NCBI GenBank assembly: GCA_946807835.1
Contig: OX327690.1
Span: 28,614,501 to 28,678,500 of the forward strand
DNA from: Ailanthus altissimus
Taxonomy: Eukaryota > Streptophyta > Magnoliopsida > Sapindales > Simaroubaceae
Length of the DNA stretch: 64,000 nt
Direction of reading: 5' to 3'
Each line of letters opens with the position of its first letter. Positions within the stretch are counted from its first letter, which is position 1. Below are positions 1 to 16,578 of this stretch, piece by piece. A program made the translations under genes and the position numbers. Under the pieces are notes generated by a model. The model ran no database searches, was not told the DNA's origin, and saw nothing but the letters and a program-made list of their open reading frames with translations.

Positions 1-2150
1 ATAACTCGATTGAGTTAACGCATTAAAACCAATCATAATAAAAAATAAATCTAAATCAATTATTGAATATTTTGTCTATATTCATAAGTTTTATCAACAT
101 GATAAATTTTATATTAGTAATTAAAATCTTTATGTTAATATAATTTAGAACAAGACAAACTCATAATTGTCTGTGCAGAGATGGACCTACATATTGGATC
201 TGGAGGGGCCTGCCTTCTTGCCCTGCCCTACTAAAGTTATTGAATTGGTCAATAATTTTATAATTTGATCTCATAATATATATTTTTAAGATTTAGCCCC
301 TATAGAATTTAAAATATTACATATGGCCCATTCAAGAAAAAAAAAATGTCTATATAACTTCTTGATTATGATAATTTGTCCTCATAAAATTTTTTAAATA
401 AATAAAGGATTGTAAGGATCATGTCATCTCTCCACAATATACAACCATTTTAGGTCTTGATCCCACTGACATTTGAACTTTTATGTTTGTTTCATCTTGG
501 ATTTTAGTAAACTTAATTTATTAAAAGGCCCAAAAAAAAAAACTCATAAACAAGTAAAAAGATAGTTATCTTTATTTTAATAGGATTTATTTAAAAAAAT
601 CTTACATAAAAAGGAGAATTACTATCCTTATTTTAAAAACAATCTAATAAAAGAAGTCTAATTAAAAAAGTATTTTAATATCTCAATTAGACTCGAATTC
701 TACGATCTCCATACTCCAACCACCTATAAATAAGAGACAAAATCATAAGAGGGTAGTAGGGCATAGACAGCATAGATATGCATCCTTCATGCATCAAATT
801 AGGAGGGATTAATTCTCACTCTAAGGGTGCAACAAAATTCTGAGCAAGAAAGAGAAACAATGGACTAGATAGGTAAAGGAAAGAAAGTAGATGCCTTTAG
901 CACTTAAAACGCAAGGGCTTAGCTTACCAAATCAAGCAATGTAATTGGATAGCCAAAAGATTTCAACTAGACTAACAACTCAAACCCCTAACTCAAGGGT
1001 AAGAAAGAGATCTATTAGTGTTAGTTTTATTACTAGTATGCTCGGGAAAATGAACAATTTTTTCTAGGTGGGTGGGAATGACCAACACTCCTTTAGTTCA
1101 ATGTAGGCTATCTTTCTAAAGAGTGGTTTTCTTTATTCTAAAAGGTTGTGTTTTTCATGTATCTCTGCTATAACAACAATATTTCATAGTGTATTTAAGA
1201 AAGTTAATGAAGTTTATAAAAATGGATGTAGTTCACATTAAGCTGAACCATTATAAATTTTACTGCATTTTTTTATATCTTTTTTTTTTGTTAATTTCTA
1301 TTTCATTTTCAACAACCAATAAATTTAACCATTGATCTTAAATTAACAAAATTTTAGAATCAACAATATTAATTCTAATTATGCCTCTAGATCTATAGAT
1401 ATCTACATCTGATAAAAGAATATCTTATATGATCAGCTTAATAACTTAATCCCATTTGAAAGGTATGGACATGAATTGGAATTATGATCCCATGAAATAG
1501 TCTAATTTTATACTTTGTCCAATAAACCAAATGCTCCCATAGTGTGTAAATATTGGCAATATTTTTGACATTTATCAAGTGTTTTCAAATGATATAAAAG
1601 CAATACTTTTGAATCTATTTCATCGTATATATGGGATTCACTACTATACACAACTAACATTTCACATTTTGTACTAGAAGTTTTTTAATTTTATATTGTA
1701 AAGTTTTAAATTTTTGTCTTGAGGTTTTAATTTTAAGTTTTTTTTTTACTTTTATTATTAAAGTTTGTGTGTTTTTATAAGATGTTTCAATGTTTTTAGT
1801 TGGCAGTTGTAACGCTACATGTACGTATATTAGTACTAATTGAACTGGATTACAATTTAAAAAAATTCAGATATTTTTAATTAAAAATTTTCAGGTAATT
1901 TTATTATTTTGTTCTTTTCTTATATATGTGTATCTGCGTGCGCAAAAACCCTCCGACACGCATTAATTCTTGATAGATACCTCTCACCTTACAAGTTAGG
2001 CGTACCATATTACCACCCAAATTTGAAAAAAAAAATGTAAGAGTTTATGCAATAATTCAAAAGGCTTAGATTTAGTAAGATGTTTGCCTGCTTAATTACG
2101 AAAGAAAAAGGTTTCTAAAAAAGCTTACGGTCTCAATCAAACCGGGGACC
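1..2150. other. AT-rich intergenic region upstream of the first terpene synthase
   Basis: No gene recognised. At 180-430 a stretch with ggaggggcctgccttcttgcc followed by AT-rich DNA and atggcccattcaag looks like a decayed transposon end. The rest is featureless apart from poly-A/T runs. Confidence 0.4.
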
Positions 2151-2160
2151 ATATATATAA
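2151..2160 (+). promoter_or_regulatory. Possible TATA box of the first terpene synthase gene
   Basis: The run atatatataa lies about 130 bp upstream of the ATG at 2288. The distance would leave a 5' UTR of roughly 100 nt. AT-rich plant DNA produces such runs by chance, so this is only a positional guess. Confidence 0.3.
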
Positions 2161-2287
2161 ATATCCATATAAATTTAGAGACTGTGGTGCATATGAATAT
2201 CCATAAAATCTGAACTAAGTACTCCACCGAAATCACAATCATATTTCTTTTCCTTTTAAACAATTAGGCTAGAAAAGTCTCGAAGTA

Positions 2288-5186
<2,899 letters not shown>

Positions 5187-6919
5187 GTGAGTCATAGGAT
5201 AGGAGTTCATTAGACCTAAATGAAAACCACAATATGTTGTTTTCTGCTTTTTATTTTTTTTCAACAAAGTGAAAAATGAGTTGATCTTATTTTTATTATA
5301 AACAGAACTCATCAAGAATTAATTAAAGCCCTACCAAACATGTTTTATTTGTATTCTTTTCTTTTTTTTCGAAATGAAAAAATGCAATTCCAAAATAATA
5401 CTAAAGGGGCACCTTAGGTTTTCTTTTGGAGATAGCTTTACAACAAAGTTGACACTTGTCTTTATCGTCTCCAATCCTTCATGAAGAATTTTGTTTTAGA
5501 TCTTGGTAATATCATATGACATTTTCTGTGGTATTCAAATGAATTTTTATTTTATTTTTTGAAGCGTAAAGATTAATTTCACTCAATAAAATAATTTTAC
5601 AATCCAAATAAAGAATTATGGAAAAAAACAAAAACTTTGACAAAAGATAATTAAAAAAGATCAAATATAACCTTACGCGTAGAGGAAGATAGGGTTTTTT
5701 CCACTAGTGTATTTATTAACAAGTTACATACACAAATAACAAATGGAGCTCTATTAAAGATAATTCCATTACTCTTTCAAGTCACTCTCTACCAACATGA
5801 AGGTCGACCCTTCTAAATAAGTTTGTATCATATTTACCTCAGATTGCCAAATTTGAACTAATAAAATTTTACATATGAAAAAAAAATATGATTATTAAAT
5901 AAAAGAACAAAATTATGTATAGAGGGTCAGAGATCCAATCAGATTAAAATCTTAATGATAAAAATTAAATAATTAATCTAAATCAAGATCTAGATATCCT
6001 TGCGAGCCACCAATCAAAGTGAAAATTTATTATTAACAAGAGAAAAAATAAATAAAGGAGATAAAAATAGTGATTTTCTCCCAAAAGATGGTAAAAAAAA
6101 GAAGAAGAAGAAAGACCTCTTCCTTATAGAAGGAAGAAAAAGAAACTGGAGATATTTTTATTTGCAAAAGGATGAGAGAGAGCTAGTTATTTTTATTCAA
6201 ATAAAATTCTAAGCTTCCTAATGTCCCACTGGCTCCTATTCCTCACTCTGGTTTTCACAATTGACTCTGATTCTTGCCAAGGCCTCCTTTATCCCCGAGG
6301 AGGGATTTTTCTATGTGATTTCATTCTATTATGTCTTTTTAAAAGACCTTTTTCTTTCTCTTTAACCGAATATTGCGTTTTGAAGCACTGTCTCATTTAG
6401 TATCACCCCATCAATAAAGCTCTGGTAAGTAGATTTGATGTGAACAAAACAAATAGACTTGATGTGAACAAGGAGACTTAATGTGAAAAAAAAGATGCAA
6501 CATATGTTCAAGCAAATGCATCAAACTTTTTTAAGAATAATAAGAAGAAATTAAAGAATTACGTGCAAATAAAGAGAAACTTTTGGTTGATAAGATTCAT
6601 GTATCGTCCGTGAGAAAGAATGTTCTTCTTAAGAAATTTGAAGTGTCTAAAAGAATTGCTTAAGATTTTAAAAAAGAAAAATGTTTTTGTTTTGAAATTG
6701 AACACTGCATCAAACATTATAGAAGAAAAGATAGTACTTGAAGTTAAAGATGTGCATGAGATATTTGAGACGGTGACTTTAATAAATTAACAAAAGACAT
6801 GCATAACATTCTATATGAGATTGAAGAAATTTCTAAAATTTTATATGAAGAGGTATTGATTGTTTTTAATTTGAATGTTAAGAATAATAACATTATTGAA
6901 ATTGTGTAGGAAAGTCGAG
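5187..6919. other. 3' flank of the first terpene synthase and intergenic DNA
   Basis: The first few hundred bases would hold the 3' UTR of the terpene synthase. Beyond that I see no gene; an A/G-rich frame at 6000-6212 is low complexity. Confidence 0.4.
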
Positions 6920-7870
6920 TTTAAGAGAATCTCATATAATCTAGTTAGATAAATTTTATGGGCTATATTGTAGAGCATTTTCTCAAACAGTACGAGGCCT
7001 TTTGAAAAAACCTAAGAATAAAACTATACAGGTTAATACCCAAAGCGGACAATATCATACTATATGAGAATGAGTCATTACAAATGGTATCAAAGTTGGA
7101 TCTACCTCAGGTGATCCAGTAAGCTTGCAGTCTAAACTACAAATAGCGTACACATGCCCTGTGACTCTTGAAGTCTAGCCTACATGATTCAACCATATAT
7201 TCTCAGGGACCTAACACTCACGAGGTCGTGTGTCCCTTAAAGGGAGTAGATTATAACACTTAAGATCGAAGATATTTGAGGCCGTAGGAAGTAGGGCTAA
7301 GATGGATAAGGTGAGGTTAAATGCCAGAATCTCACATCGTCTGGTCAGATAAAGTTTTTGAATTATATATAGAACTCCTTCTCAAACAGTATAAAGCCTT
7401 TAAGAAAACTCAAGAACAAAACCATATAGGTCCAGGCACAAAGTAGACAATATCATATCGTGTAAAAGTGAGTCGTTGTAAATAGTATCAGAGTCAGACC
7501 TACCTTGTGCTCTAGGCCAACGAGCCTGTAGTTTGGGCTACAGATAGGACACATGTACCGTTTGACCCTTAAGGTCTAGCCCACATGGGTTAACCATGCG
7601 TCCCCAAGAGTCTAGCGCATATGAGTCATATATCCCTTAAGGGGGTAGATTGTAACCTAAGATTTAAGAATCCTAAGGCTATAGATAGTAGAGTCAAGAT
7701 GGATTAGGTAAGTGTCTAGTGTTAGAATTCTATATCACTTAGTTAGATAAAGTTTCTGGGCTATGTATGTAGAGCTCTTTTTTTAACAGTATAAATCCCA
7801 AGAACAAAATTGTGTAAACCCAAACCTAAAGTGGATAATTATACTATGTGAGAATGGATCGTTATAAATA
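6920..7870. repeat. Tandem repeat, unit about 400 bp, 2 full copies and 1 partial
   Basis: The phrase for a unit start (agaatctcacatcgtctgg and variants) recurs at about 6926, 7327 and 7725. Each unit continues with gataaa..ttt..gggctatat, ctcaaacagtat, and gtatcagagtcagacctacc and variants. The third copy ends after about 145 bp. The text resembles a dispersed plant repeat containing gtatcagag. No coding potential was seen. Confidence 0.75.
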
Positions 7871-8213
7871 TACTTTAAAACTATGAAGAAGAATGCTTTG
7901 AAAAATCATATGTACTAGCTCAATTCTTCTAACAATAAAAAGGATCTTCCCTTTCCAACTACTAAGCTTTGTGCAAGCCTTATCTATAAGAGCTTACAAA
8001 TGATGCCTACGTGGACAACATTTAAAAATTGGAACCCCAAATAAGTAGAAGGAAAACTACCATGAAAGAATTCCAAAAAAACTTAGAGCTATTAACTATG
8101 TTGGACGACAGATCGCCAATAAAAAAATTGACTTTTTTCTTTATTAACATGCTATCCCAAAGCCAATTTATAAAACCCTATAAAATTCATCGATTCTTAA
8201 AGGAATTATAATC

Positions 8214-8890
8214 TCACATGCCAAAAAGAAAGACATCATGTGTATATAAAATATAAGAAGGGGCTATTTTGAAATCGATCAAACTCTGAATGGCTTTAAA
8301 CGAAACATCTTCACTTGAATAGAAAATAATGGGAGACAAAGGATCTCCTTTACGCATACTCGTACCACAACTAAAGAAGCCATTAGAAAAGTCATTAATC
8401 ATAGTAGACAACCAAGATGAATTGAGAATTTAGAAATTCAATTGATAAAAACTGTGTCAAAGCAAAAATGCTTGAGAAATTGGAAAAGAAAGTCCAAGAT
8501 AAGGGTATAAAAAGCCTTTATAATATCTAACTTTAACCCCCACGTTGCTCCCCAAAAGATTTCTTGTCTAATGTATTAACATCTTCAGAAACCATAGAAA
8601 TGCAATTCTAAATATGTCTATCCTGAATGAATATCATTTGATTTTGGGAGACTAGCTTAGGCATAAGAATTGCTAATATGTTTGCAACAATCTTAGTGAT
8701 AACTTTGAAAAAGAAATTGGGTAAAGCAATTGGCCGAATTTGATTAATTTTAATAGCATCCCTCACCTTAGAAATAAGAACAATAAAACTACAATTGAGA
8801 TTAAGGAGAAGAAAAACATGCTAAAAAATTGTTTAATGCTCTTAACCGCATCTTTTTTTATAATATCCCAACAGAAATGAAAGGTGATTA
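8214..8890 (-). pseudogene. Decayed LINE (non-LTR) reverse transcriptase fragment
   Basis: On the minus strand, pieces of a plant L1-type reverse transcriptase appear in order but in shifting frames. FWDIIKKDAV-like and VLISKVRDAIKI pieces lie near 8890-8750. An INQIRPIALPNFFFKVITKI piece lies near 8750-8690, followed by VSQNQMIFIQDRHI. At 8214-8411 comes GFFSCGTSMRKGDPLSPIIF, ending in YILYTHD, where the active site YADD is ruined. Several stops and frame changes make it inactive. The order of motifs (RPIAL, then GDPLSP, then YADD) fixes both family and strand. Confidence 0.75.
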
Positions 8891-9965
8891 TATGTCGGTT
8901 TATATACTCTTATATTGATCTCTTGACTTACTACTTGCTAATTATTTTTCTTTTGATTTCAAAGATGACAATATTCAACCAATAGTACTTCTTAAAAGAG
9001 AGCCTAGGCCACCACTATAATTGATTGGTAAAATATATGTTTGAAATGAGTTTCAATTTTGAAATCTAATGATTATTTTGATTGGGTATTTTATGGAATT
9101 TTGGCTTTTTGTGTATATTTTTTGAAAGGGGTTTCAATGTTTATTGGGTTTTCTTTAATTTTTTTAACATATATAATAATTAAACTCAATGTTATATGAA
9201 TGTTGCTGTTTAATTTCAAGTGTGTGTGATGGTGTGATATAGTACTGAATATTGTAAATTGTTATTGTTTAATATTAATATTGTGGTTTTGGAGGCTGCC
9301 CTTCGATGTATATTAATACAACAACTCCATGTAAGTTTTTTTTAAGCACAAAAATGGATCTGATGCATAAAAAGCTTGGTATCATATATTGTTGTGTTTT
9401 ATTTTTCTTGCTGTTGAAACTATAAACTTCATAAGAACTTCCGATATATTTAAATATATTTTATACGTTATTTATTTAAATATATTATAAGAGAGATGTA
9501 TGCCACGCCATTCTAATTATTATCTAACAAAATGTATTTTACATTTTCTCTTTCTTCTATGATCATATATATATATATAGGCCAGAAGAGTTCATATTAT
9601 CATTGGTGGTTTCTAAAATGATCATATATGTATACATATTAATCAGATATGGGTTTAGTTGTTTATATTTAATTTTGTGTTTTTGCTTTACATTACAGAA
9701 GCTTCCTACAAATATGGGTTTAGTTGTTTTAGTTATTTGTGCTTTCGCTTTAATCTACAACAAATTAAAATGGAATGTTCTACCTTTTAAATTAAGGATA
9801 AGTATAATTTTATTTTTAAATTTTAAGCTAATTAATAATTTTACTTTGATTAGATTTAAAATACTAAATTTTGTTTTAAACCGTTAATTTTAATAGTGAA
9901 ATGATAAAATGTAATCTAGTCATACAAATAAATTATCCATTGAACACGTGACAAAATCTTATTCA

Positions 9966-10220
9966 TTGAACACGTGACAAAATCTTACCCATTCATTATC
10001 TTTTCGAACACGTGGCACAATCTCATCCGTTAGTTTAATTTAATATAATTTTAAAAATAAATTTTAACAATATGACATGTGTCAAAATGACTCTTTGAAC
10101 ACGTGACAAAATCTTACTCATTCATTATCTTTTCGAACACATAGCACAATCTCATCCATTAATTTAATTTAATATAATTTTAAAAATAAATTTTAACAAT
10201 ATGACATGTGTTAAAATGTG
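9966..10220. repeat. 129-bp tandem duplication
   Basis: The stretch beginning ttgaacacgtgacaaaatc at 9966 is repeated at 10095 with a handful of substitutions, each copy ending with aacaatatgacatgtgt. Each unit holds cacgtg (G-box-like) words. It adjoins the left flank of the foldback element. Confidence 0.85.
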
Positions 10221-10800
10221 ATTTGTACTTTTAGACACGTGTAACTATGTAATTAGTTTATTTTTTTATAATAATTTATAAATAAATTAAATTATACAAA
10301 AAAAATTAAAAACAAAGTGGCACTGTTGCCGAAAAACGACGGCCAGCCAACCACTGGCCACCTTTTTTCGGCTATACGCCAACAACAAAAATTTATTAAA
10401 TTTACATCATTGTGCTCTATTTTTCTTAATTTACACAATGATGTGATCTTTTTTTATAATAAAAAAAGACCAGAAAATAGTCCAAAATGGTCGAGAGTGG
10501 CAGCGGCCGGAGGTGACCGCCGCCACTCTCTATTATTTTTTACCCTTTTTTTACTAAAATCGATCTCACCATTGTATAGATCAAGAAAAATAGAGTCAAA
10601 TGATATAAAATTAAAAAAATTTTGTTGTCGGCGTGTCGCCGAAAAATAATGGTCGGCGGTCGACCGACCGTCATTTTTCGGCGACAATGCCAATTTTGTT
10701 TTTAATTTTTTAATTTATTTTATTAATGATATAACCAATCATACGATGACACGTAGTATTTATAACAAATCATATAATGACACGTGTCTATTTACATATA
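10215..10800. mobile_element. Foldback/MITE-like palindromic element with a GC-rich core
   Basis: The left half reads in as gacacgtgta, aaaacaaagtggcac, gttgccgaaaaacgacgg, then ctctatttttcttaa. The right half gives the reverse complement of each in mirror order, the last being gacacgtgtc at about 10780. The centre is near 10508, with gagagtggcagcggccgg opposite ccgccgccactctc. Such a long imperfect hairpin with no gene is typical of a foldback or MITE element. Spurious open frames arise on both strands from the symmetry. Confidence 0.75.
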
Positions 10801-12645
10801 TTTTATATATTTTTATATGTGTATTATTATTGGGGGTAAAATAATAAAAGTATATTAAATGTAAATTTTTCATCTAAATTAAAGAATTATGATAAAATTG
10901 AGTATTTTAAATTTAACCGAAGTAAAGTTATTAATTAACTCAAAACTTGAGGATAAAATTATAATTATTCCTTTTAAATTATATAATAAACAGTCATGAA
11001 ATGCGAGGGCAGAAAAGTTCAATTTATGATTTCAGATTACTTTGAGGCAGAAAAGTTAAATTGGAAGTGGTGCTTATTTATTTATTTTTTTACATGTAAT
11101 CTTTAATTTAATATAATTTTTATTATGTGCAAATAGAAAAATCAAATTAGCTTTGGGGTTATTATTATTATTATTATTATTTGGTATATCTAATCTATGA
11201 TTTACTGTTAATTTGTATTATGTGTAAACAAAAAAAATCAAATTGGCTCGTGCTTAATATTTTTGCACATGTAATCTAGGATTTAGTATTAATTTGTAGT
11301 ATGACGGTAAAAATGTCTAACTTTATGCTTATTATTTAATTAATTTATTAATATTAAAGCTTAATTGGTGTGGTGATTATTGTCAACGGCTTATAATATG
11401 AATTTCACCTAAGTGACTTCTTCATATATCTTATTCATAAGAGTGTATTTTAAATTTATATTTTTTGTAAAAATTGATATTTTATTTTAGATCTAAAAGG
11501 CCTACTTCTAAATTGTCACCTAAGGCAACATAAACCCTAACTAGTTCTTAATTTTTAAGTACAAATATGAATTACTCTTTATTTAATTTTGAAGGATTAA
11601 TGTAAAACTCGAATTACAATAACGAACAACACTCAAATAAAAAATATATAAAAATGTAAGATGCATGATATGAAACAATAAAACCATTAATTACAAATTT
11701 AAATAAAAATAAGAATTGAATATAAATTTTAACTTTAATGGTAGCACAAGTAACTTTGATTCAGAGTTAATTCTTTGATTTGAAGTTAATTGACACCGTA
11801 AAATAAATTGATAAATAATATGATAATTAGAGAAGAGGGTAAATTTTTTATTTGATTATGTAAAATAATAATATAAAAATTATAAAGAGGTATACTTACC
11901 AAGATGAATTTCACGACTTGAAAAAAGGCAATTTTATGTTAAAGAGAAAAAAAAAATGACTAAATTTTTGCAAGCAAAAAAAGAGAGAAAATAAAAATTT
12001 TTAAAGAGGCTATAAATTTAAATAGTTATTCTTTTACGGAATTAAAATCTATTCAAATAAGAAGACTAAAACCTATTCAAGTAAGGGTTTTGTATTGTAA
12101 ATATTAAAAAAATATTTGTTTTTTTTATTATTTTGGTGTGTGAGGTGCTACTTGCACCCACCTAATTGAAAAAATGTAAGAACCCTCCCGGAAGAAAATG
12201 AATTCTGTCCAATTGAAAAAACAATTCAAAAAGAGTAGTAACACTCTTGATTGAGAAAGAGTTTCACCCAATTGAAAAAGAGCAAAAGTACTCTCAATTA
12301 AAAAAGAGAGGTGAGCAGTAGCACTCCCAATTAAAATAGCAATAGTATTTCAATTTAAAAAAGAGCAGTAGCTTTCTCATTTGAAATAGTAGCAGTATTT
12401 TTAATTGAAAAATAGTTGTACATTTAATTAAAAAAAGCGTTCTTAATTACAAATTTGATATGATAAAAAACAGAAAAATATTGGAGTCAGATGTTATTTG
12501 AAATATTAGAATTTTAGTATAATCATTAATTAATAGATTGATTTTAAATTGTAATAATATTTATAATTATAATTATAGCTTCAATAACATTACAATTTTA
12601 ATTTTAAATTTTTTAATGTCAATTTCAATTACAATCTCATTGAAG

Positions 12646-12649
<4 letters not shown>
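10801..12649. other. AT-rich intergenic stretch
   Basis: No gene recognised. At 12180-12430 the phrase caattgaaaaagagcagtag and variants recur about six times as a short degenerate tandem repeat with a unit of roughly 40-50 bp. Confidence 0.5.
11160..11181. repeat. (TTA)n microsatellite
   Basis: A run of att/tta triplets in AT-rich intergenic DNA. Confidence 0.7.

Positions 12650-12681
<32 letters not shown>
12650..12681. repeat. (TA)n microsatellite
   Basis: About 16 consecutive ta units in AT-rich intergenic DNA, flanked by many taatt/aatta words. Confidence 0.85.
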
Positions 12682-12684
<3 letters not shown>

Positions 12685-12939
12685 CTCACTTCGAATTCTT
12701 ATTATAATTGTATATAAATCTAATATCAATTTTATTTAAAAATAAAATTATAATTACAATTTTATCAATAATGATTATTTATAACTATAATTTTAATTCT
12801 AACTACTATTTAATTTTAATTCTATTTCTAATTACAATCTTAAATTTAATTACACATTAATGTTAATATTATTATTATTATTATTTTAAATAAATGATAT
12901 AATTTTATTTAGCCAAAAACTTGAGGATTCATTTAGTCA

Positions 12940-13330
12940 GAAACTTGAGGATTCAAATTTTCTTCAATAAATTGTTCTATAGAATTTGAAAAAGTTCTAA
13001 TCTAAGTAACATTAGATGAAGATATTAAAGCAACGTTCACAAGTTCATGAGCCATCCAATTGGCATTTCGGTAAGCCAAAAAAATTTAGAAAGATTGAAA
13101 GGAACTTGAATAATTTAAAATGCTTTTGATTATAAGTTTCAATTTTAAGTATGAGCTTGTCTTGAAAATAATATCATTACTATAACAACTGTATTTAATT
13201 CAATATAAAGCTCAGTATAGTGCATCTTAGCTTCTAATAAGCTTTTTTAGATTATCCGAGCTTCAACAATTGATATTGAAAGCATGTGTAGCCATCTAGA
13301 ATTTTGACAGAAGATGACATCACATACATA
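12940..13330 (-). pseudogene. Possible RNase H-like (RVT_3) remnant
   Basis: Minus-strand reading gives SISIVEARII, then a stop, then SLLEAKMHYTELYIELNT, and further on YRNANWMAHELVNVALISSS. This pattern (AEA...E...D and a late N-x-x-AHELA block) resembles the RNase H domain at the end of plant LINE-type or zf-RVT proteins. Frames change and stops occur. The assignment rests on short motifs only. Confidence 0.35.
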
Positions 13331-13800
13331 GTAATGACAAATAAAATTAAGCTCCATTGACGATTGTTTATGGCTATATCGGCATTAAGCAAGATGCAAC
13401 TTATTGTTGTAGCGCGCCATCACACGACGAGTGCAAGTATTATTATAATAATTATAAATTATACTAATTAATGAAAATAATAAATGAATTTCAACATTAC
13501 ATTCATTTAAGCTTACCTACAACAAGCTTTTTTAGATTACTCGAGCTTCAACAATCGATATTGAAAGCATGTGTGGCCATTTAGAATCTTGAGAGAAGAT
13601 GACATCACATACATAGTTATGACAAATAAAATTGAGTCTCATTGACGATTGTCTATGGCTATATTAACATTAAGCAAGATGCAACCTATTGTTGCACGCG
13701 CCACCACACAACGAGCACAAGTATCATTATAATAATTATAAATTATACTAATTAATAAAAATGATAAATGAATTTCAACATTACATTCATTTAAGCTTAA
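13241..13800. repeat. 285-bp tandem duplication
   Basis: The unit starting gcttttttagattatccgag at 13241 is repeated from 13526 with scattered changes. Both copies share gaaagcatgtgt, agaagatgacatcacatac and the ending caacattacattcatttaag. The left copy overlaps the possible RNase H remnant, so part of a decayed element was duplicated. Confidence 0.85.
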
Positions 13801-13929
13801 CTATATATTGAATTGAAATTTACACCAAATTGTGCCCATCTAATATGTAATTATAATTTAATTAAGTGTTAAAGATAATTTTACTCTAAGAAATTGGCCT
13901 AAAATTAGTTTTTTACTTGTAATAAAGGG

Positions 13930-15380
13930 TGGATGCATTCAGCCAAAAACCAAAACCTCTCAACCTAGAAACCCTAAGCAAAGCCTGTCGCCACCATTCC
14001 CATTATCCATCGGTGAATTGGTTTCCCCTTCTCTGGTGGATCTGAGACTAAGACTACAACCACTCGACTTTTTCGTTCTATCTATGTTTCTCATGTTTTG
14101 CTGTTTGGATTTTCAGGCTATTCTGTCAATCCAACGTCTCCTTCCAACCACCATGCCGTTGTTGGGGTCCTTGGTCTCGTCATACCATCAGTGTCTTCGG
14201 TGGTGGTTGCTTCTGGTTAGATCTCAGCGAGCTTAAAATTCCTTGTACTGTATTTCTAGACTTCTGCACCATGGCGTTTCTTCATGCGGCGCTGTCTTTG
14301 GTGTACTGTTGGTGTCTTCGATGTTTCCCCTGAGCATTCTTGCTGTCGTGGTGTGCCTCATCGTCGCCATCGAATAGGACACTTGCATATCTTTTTCTTC
14401 GTCGGCCTATGGGACCGCCGACCATTGTTGGCGATTTCGACAGCGACTTGCTTAAACATTTTTGCTTCTTCGGTGCTTGATGTGGCGCTCACTTTGGTGT
14501 AGTTTCGACCTCCATGCCTCAACGCTGAACTGTCTCCATGGCTTTGTGGTTTTTGTTTGTTTTCTCGTTTTTGTTTTAGGTGAAGCCAAACATTCAGGCT
14601 AGCGAGCTCCTATGTAATGTCCGTGATCATCCAACTGTCGTAAAGTCTCTTCAACACCATCGAGCTTCTCGAGTAGTCACCGGTTGTTTCACCGACCGTT
14701 CTCCGGTCGTGCTCCAGATGGATTCAATTTGCGTTGCCTTTAACACACAACACTATAGCCACTTATGCCGCAGTTTTCCTCATTTTCTAGGGTTCCTGTC
14801 ATTCGAGCTTACCGCCAAATGCGTGCAACCCCTTTGCCATCTCTCTGAACTCACTGCCTTGTTGACTACAGCCGTCATTCAGCCTCTACACCTGAGTAAT
14901 CACCTATCTCAGTAGCTGTGCTCCCGTCCAACGATTTTACGTTTATTTTGGTTCTGATATATGTGCCAGTTGCTTGGTCACTGTTTGTTGGTTTTATGCA
15001 AAATGGAGTATTTGTTTGACTTAACTTTAATTTTATGCAACAATAATCTCTCCCTTTCTTAAGGGATTTATATTTTTGTCCCATGTGAGGTCTGGTATCC
15101 CTTTCTACGAAAATGTCTATTTTTCCTTTTTGCGAAAATGTCTGTTTTCTCTTTCTACAGAAAGGTCTTATATCTCTTTCTTTTGAAAGAGTTCGTATGT
15201 GTTATTACCCAATATGAGTATAACTGTCCCTCTTCTTTGTAAAAGTTTTATCTAGATGATCTCAAAATATAATTATTTTATTTTGTTATTCCTTTTATTA
15301 GTGTATCAAAAGCATCTGTTGTAATATCTTAATGATATTAATGATATGATATGAAATCATTCTCAAACAAAAAAAAATAA
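13930..15380 (+). mobile_element. GC-richer retroposon-like segment ending in poly(A)
   Basis: Composition jumps from AT-rich to about balanced at 13950 (ccctaagcaaagcctgtcgc) and falls again after 15050. The segment ends near an A-rich run at 15366-15378. The words gatgca near 13931 and again at 15387 could be a short target-site duplication. The layout fits a retroposed transcript or the 5'/3' ends of a LINE. Open frames of about 70-110 codons inside match nothing I recognise. Confidence 0.3.
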
Positions 15381-16578
15381 AGAATAGATGCAAAAAATCA
15401 AAAATCATAAAATAAAATTGAATCAAACCAAATCAACTAATTAAATATATATTGAATCATGTCCAGCCCCAATTACAATTAAAGTTATAATTTTAATTCT
15501 AATTCTAATTACATGCAATAGCATACAATTATAATTTTAATTCTAATTACATTTATAATTATTATATTTTCAATTTAAATTTAATTATAATTATCATTCT
15601 AATTACACTTATATTTTTCATTCAAATTGTAATTGTAATTATTATATTGCCAATTGCAATTACAATTACAATTGTAATTATTATATATACACTACAAAAT
15701 ATCAACTGCTTCTGGAATAAGTAAAACAAACCCTGCGTTTCCTAGTAAAAATATAAGTTGGACTCATCAATCAACTTGCTAATGGGTCATTAAATATTAT
15801 CGGGTGGACAACAAAATTTCATTAGACAAAGTGTTCATATAACAGAACCTGCCAAAGACATCCATTTTTATTGGCATATAAACTTCAGGAATCCATATGA
15901 TTATAGAATGATAAACGACTTCTGATAATTTTTTGCATTAGAAGGAAAACAGCTATCTAATCTTAGCAGTTCCATTTTTTGGTCTAGGGCTTATGCATTG
16001 TGCAAATATCAATTGCTACTCAAATAGGAAGTAAGCTCAATCCAATCATTCCTAGGAGATATAAAAAGCAAGGATGTCCTGATCAATCAACTGGCTAACT
16101 GGTTTAGATGGACTCAATTAAAGAAGTATCCCAGTAAGTATGTCAAAGGAGATGGAACGAGAAACACAATCACAGGTCACTAGATCGTTTACTAGCATCA
16201 AATACATAGATGAGGATCAACATGGGGAGCGATGGCATTTTCATTTACTACCTCAGGTGGGCAGACTTTTGAAGAGAATAGTAAATGCTGGAAGGTTGTG
16301 CTAGAATAAAATACAAGATACGAATAGAAATAGCTCCTGAAAAGAAAGATCAATGCCTTTTCTTCCCTGTTGCTCTTTCCCAGCCCGTTAAAATATGGTT
16401 CACGATTTCCTCCACACCAAGTCCATGCTTGACCTGCATGCATAAAATTCACATAAATTATCAGTACAAGATTATGACATATAAAATGCAGATATTTCTC
16501 AAGGGATCCCCCAACATTGAACTATATTTCAGATCAGTTTAACGAAAGAATAATTTAACAATTTAAGAAAAGCCCATG

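Noticed and set aside
10317..10693. Two overlapping 80-110-codon open frames on opposite strands
   Set aside because: They mirror each other because the sequence is a palindrome (foldback element). No known protein motif.
14018..14915. Three open frames of 70-110 codons in a GC-richer stretch
   Set aside because: No recognisable domain, no splice logic linking them, and one lacks an ATG. The composition shift is better explained by a retroposon-like segment.
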